Virus record (IMG/VR): IMGVR_UViG_3300030060_001216
Coordinates: 1-22,889 of that record
Reading direction: 5' to 3' (one strand)
DNA from: a virus
Length of the DNA: 22,889 nt
Shown here: piece after piece, positions 20,144 to 22,889 of the stretch
How the letters are laid out: each line of letters opens with the position of its first letter
Numbering within the stretch: the stretch's first letter is position 1
Made by a program: the position numbers and the translations under genes
Notes under the pieces: generated by a model
Told to the model about the DNA's origin: nothing
The model's input: only the letters and a program-made list of their open reading frames with translations
The model's database searches: none

Positions 20144-21088
20144 ATGTCAATAAAATCAGGCAAACTTTCTGCACAGAAAAAAAATATAGTAGTAAACAAA
20201 TTATACTGTTTAGTTGATGGTGTATTGACTCCTATGGTATATACAGAAAAAGGAGAAGATGGTAATGAGTATTACAATGAGCTGATGATTTCTAGTCCAA
20301 AAAGAATAATACAAATATCATCAAGTGCACCAAGACATTCTTTTCCTCTCTTAACAGAATTTAATGTAGCAACAACAACTACTACAGCACAAAAAGGCAC
20401 AGTAACTACTTTTGCAGATGTTACTATACAACCTGTATTTCTTTTTGATTACAAAAAGCAAGTAATACAATCAGCTAGTAGATTAGCTACTTGGGCTTCT
20501 TGTTATGGTGGTTTTATTTTATCTAATGGTACATCAAACCTTGCACCTAAACTTGGAAGAAAAGCAGGAGGTGTAAATGAAGAATCTTCAATATATTTTG
20601 ATGGTAATCATTCAGAAGGTGATTTTGTATCATCTAGTGCTAATATAACATTGTCAGGTGATTTTACTTTATTCTTACATTTTGTTTATGAGCAAGAGAA
20701 ATATATAAGGTTATTAGGTAAATCTTCTGATGCTAATGTTTATGTAGGTTTTAATGAAGATGCTAATCGTAATTTTCATTTTGGTTTAGGTTCTGGTAAA
20801 ACATATACAATATCAATGGGTGATGATGCTTTGACAGCAGAACCAACATTAATAACAGTACAAAGAAAAGGAACAACTCTAACTGTTAGAAAAAACAGAA
20901 AACAAATAGGAAGTACAACTGTAGCTACTGATGATTTAGTGATAGACCAAGTTGCTAGATGGGGTACTAGCAATTTAACTTTTGGAGGTAATATAAGTTA
21001 CTTAGCAGGATATGATGGATGTATAAGCACTAAGTTAGTAAGTATAGAAAGAGCAATAATCAATCATTCGCAAAAAGCAAGATTATAA
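20144..21088 (+). CDS. LamG/ConA-like domain tail protein 3
   Basis: The 314-residue protein has an N-terminal region of about 65 residues (KLYCLVDGVLTPMVYTEKGE), a Thr-rich linker (TEFNVATTTTTAQKGTVTTF at 71-90) and a C-terminal jelly-roll domain from about residue 98. Its strands include SSIYFDGNHSEGDFV, ITLSGDFTLFLHFVY, LITVQRKGTTLTVRKNRKQI and ISYLAGYDGCISTKL. It is more divergent than the domains at 11709 and 13694 but has the same order of elements. It probably binds surface polysaccharide. It lies three bases after the 946-residue tail protein and overlaps the next gene by one base. Confidence 0.7.
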   Translation: MSIKSGKLSAQKKNIVVNKLYCLVDGVLTPMVYTEKGEDGNEYYNELMISSPKRIIQISSSAPRHSFPLLTEFNVATTTTTAQKGTVTTFADVTIQPVFLFDYKKQVIQSASRLATWASCYGGFILSNGTSNLAPKLGRKAGGVNEESSIYFDGNHSEGDFVSSSANITLSGDFTLFLHFVYEQEKYIRLLGKSSDANVYVGFNEDANRNFHFGLGSGKTYTISMGDDALTAEPTLITVQRKGTTLTVRKNRKQIGSTTVATDDLVIDQVARWGTSNLTFGGNISYLAGYDGCISTKLVSIERAIINHSQKARL

Positions 21089-21570
21089 TGGATAGCAAAA
21101 TAAGAATAGAAGTAAAAAAAATAAGTGATGAAATTGTTGAAGGCTTCAGAAAAGAGCTAATTCAGCAAGGATATTTTGCTAGTGGTTCTTTAGACAAATC
21201 ATTTAAAGTTAGAATACAACACAAACCATCATTAATAAATGTAGATGTATTTTCTAATGATTATGCAAAAATATTAAACTATGGTGCAAAACCATTTTAT
21301 CCTGACATCAAAGAACTAGAAAGATGGGTAGAAGACAAAGGCTTTGCAAATACACCAGCAGAAAAAAATAGAATAGCTAGAAGTGTTGCAAGCAGAATAG
21401 CACAAGAAGGATTACCACATCCAAATAAAACTTATTCTAAAAATGGTAGAAGAACAAGGTTTATTGATACTGTTGTAGAAAAAAAACAAGATGATATAAT
21501 GCAAAGATTAGTAAAAGCTTTTGACCAACAAATAGAACTTTACTTTAATATAATACCAAATACAATATAA
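21088..21570 (+). CDS. Tail completion or head-tail connector-like protein (HK97 gp10-like)
   Basis: The 160-residue protein has an N-terminal helix (KISDEIVEGFRKELIQQGYF), a short beta hairpin (FKVRIQHKPSLINVDVFSND), the segment YAKILNYGAKPFYPDIKELE and a basic C-terminal half with GLPHPNKTYSKNGRRTRFID. A helix, a beta sheet around a YA-x-x-x-xYG motif and a late FID/F-T-V helix is the plan of HK97 gp10-like and related neck and tail completion proteins. Its place just before the tape measure gene fits a tail assembly role. The match is by pattern only. Confidence 0.55.
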   Translation: MDSKIRIEVKKISDEIVEGFRKELIQQGYFASGSLDKSFKVRIQHKPSLINVDVFSNDYAKILNYGAKPFYPDIKELERWVEDKGFANTPAEKNRIARSVASRIAQEGLPHPNKTYSKNGRRTRFIDTVVEKKQDDIMQRLVKAFDQQIELYFNIIPNTI

Positions 21571-22889
21571 TGGCAGAGATTAACAAAATATTTAATTTAA
21601 AAATAGTAGGCACTGACGACTTAAAAAGACTAAGAAACGAAATATTTACAACTGAAAAGGCATTAAAAAAACTTAAAAGTGAAACAAAAGATAATGGGGA
21701 GCTTACTAAAGAACAATCAAAACAATTTATAGAGCTTGAAACTTCACTAAAAGCTAATAGAAAAAATTATAGAGGTGCTCAAAAAGATTTGCAAAATTTA
21801 AGTCAAGCACAAAAGAAATCAGGTAGCTTTACTATGAAAATGGCTAAAGCTTTTGGTTTAGCACAATTAGCAGTTGATGGTTTTAAAATGGCTAGTAGAG
21901 CTTTGATGACACAAATACAAGACTCTGTAAAAGTTTTTGCAGACTTTGATATACAGATGCAAAAGGTAAAAGCTATCAGTGGTGCTAATAAAGAGGAGTT
22001 TGAAAAACTACAAAAATCTGCACAAGAATTAGGTCGTTCTACATTCTTTACAGCAACTCAAGTTGGTGAGCTACAAATGAACTTTTCTAAATTAGGATTT
22101 ACTGCTACAGAAGTTTTAGCAGCACAATCTGCTGCACTTGACATGGCAACTGCAACTGGTGAAGATTTAGCAAGAACAGCAACAGTTATAGGTTCTTCTA
22201 TTAGAGGTTTTAATTTAGATGCTTCAGAGGCAGGTAGAGTTGCTGATGTTATGGCTGCTTCTTTTACAAGTTCTGCTCTTGACTTAGAAAAGTTTCAAAC
22301 ATCTATGACAAAAGTTGCACCGATTGCTGAACTTATGGGTGTAAGTATAGAAGAAACAACTGCAATTATGGGTAAGCTTTCTGATGCAGGTATTGAAGCA
22401 TCTATTGCTGGTACATCACTTCGTAACATATTTCTTAAAATGGGTGACCCTTCTTCTGACCTTGCTAAAGCTTTAGGTAAAACTATTGGTTCTGGGGAGG
22501 AGTTAGTACAAGAATTAAAAAATCTTAGAGATGCAGGTGTTGATGTAGAGAAGATGTTGGCTGTTGTTGACCAAAGACAAGTTGCTGCTTTTGCTACAAT
22601 GGTAAAAGGTGTAGATGTTATAGAAAGTCAAATACTTGCTTTTGAAAACGCAAATGGTGCAGCAGCAGAAATGGCAGGCACAGTTGGTGACTCTTTACAA
22701 GGTGCTATGCTTAGATTTAAGTCAGCATTAGATGGATTAAAAATAGTATTAGTAGATAATATTGCACCAGCACTGCAAAAAACAATAGACTCATTAGCCA
22801 CAATGTTTAATATTTTTTCAAAATTTGCAGAAGGTGAAACTGTAACAGAAAGCTTTGCTAGTCAGTTAGGTAAAATTAAAGAAACAGAT
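21570..22889 (+). CDS. Tail tape measure protein, TP901-1 type (partial, continues past the window)
   Basis: An ATG at 21570 overlaps the previous stop (TAATG), and 440 codons remain open to the end of the window. The N-terminus (residues about 12-95) is a charged coiled coil. From about 125 the sequence FDIQMQKVKAISGANKEEFE is followed by LGRSTFFTATQVGELQMNFS and a helical repeat region (LAAQSAALDMATATGEDLAR), the hallmark of the TP901 phage tail tape measure domain. It sets tail length and is threaded through the tail tube, so the phage has a long-tailed (sipho- or myovirus) morphology. Confidence 0.9.
   Translation, partial: MAEINKIFNLKIVGTDDLKRLRNEIFTTEKALKKLKSETKDNGELTKEQSKQFIELETSLKANRKNYRGAQKDLQNLSQAQKKSGSFTMKMAKAFGLAQLAVDGFKMASRALMTQIQDSVKVFADFDIQMQKVKAISGANKEEFEKLQKSAQELGRSTFFTATQVGELQMNFSKLGFTATEVLAAQSAALDMATATGEDLARTATVIGSSIRGFNLDASEAGRVADVMAASFTSSALDLEKFQTSMTKVAPIAELMGVSIEETTAIMGKLSDAGIEASIAGTSLRNIFLKMGDPSSDLAKALGKTIGSGEELVQELKNLRDAGVDVEKMLAVVDQRQVAAFATMVKGVDVIESQILAFENANGAAAEMAGTVGDSLQGAMLRFKSALDGLKIVLVDNIAPALQKTIDSLATMFNIFSKFAEGETVTESFASQLGKIKETD

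Overview
The window looks like part of the genome of a tailed phage that infects a Bacteroidota host, probably a flavobacterium. The DNA is strongly AT-rich. Every convincing gene lies on the + strand, and genes are packed with 1-8 base stop/start overlaps. Starts lack Shine-Dalgarno sequences and instead follow A-rich leaders. Two intergenic regions carry near-ideal Bacteroidota promoters (TTTG, 19 bases, TANNTTTG). No integrase, tRNA, rRNA, CRISPR array or insertion sequence is visible, so a temperate lifestyle is neither shown nor excluded. Capsid, portal and the rest of the tail must lie outside the window.

Layout. (1) 1-1121: end of a gene module, with a 42-residue basic protein, a DUF5675 protein with a YkuD-like H/GC signature, and a holin-like membrane protein. 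(2) 1122-1281: a promoter-like box, a hairpin and a strong terminator, possibly a small RNA. (3) 1282-6426: early and replication genes: metallophosphoesterase, Rad52/ERF-like annealing protein, HTH protein, DUF3127 OB-fold protein with an SSB-type tail, DnaA domain IV-like protein, replication initiator, VRR-NUC nuclease, DUF3310 protein, small HTH protein. Five of the last genes carry unusual poly-G runs. (4) 6427-7205: promoter, zinc-ribbon-like protein, terminator, then 11-base repeats next to a very AT-rich stretch (candidate origin). (5) 7206-9068: an operon of about nine very small genes, three of which start within copies of the same 27-40 base repeat, closed by an excellent terminator. 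(6) 9061-9546: 485 bases without a gene, holding a GC-richer island and repeats, just before the terminase genes. (7) 9547-11342: small and large terminase subunits. (8) 11432-22889: structural genes: three proteins with concanavalin A/LamG-like domains, a gene pair joined by a probable -1 frameshift (tail assembly chaperone style), two very large tail proteins, a tail-completion-like protein and the start of a TP901-type tape measure protein.

The most interesting signals are non-coding. A three-part GGGT/GGGT/ACCC element, with half-sites one helical turn apart, occurs three times: at 649-676, inside the linker of the replication initiator gene at 4517-4544, and at 9401-9429. Others are the cassette-like repeats around the small genes, the poly-G cluster at 5.5-6.5 kb, and the 6.9-7.2 kb repeat region. 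Functions assigned by family resemblance were made by eye, without a database search.
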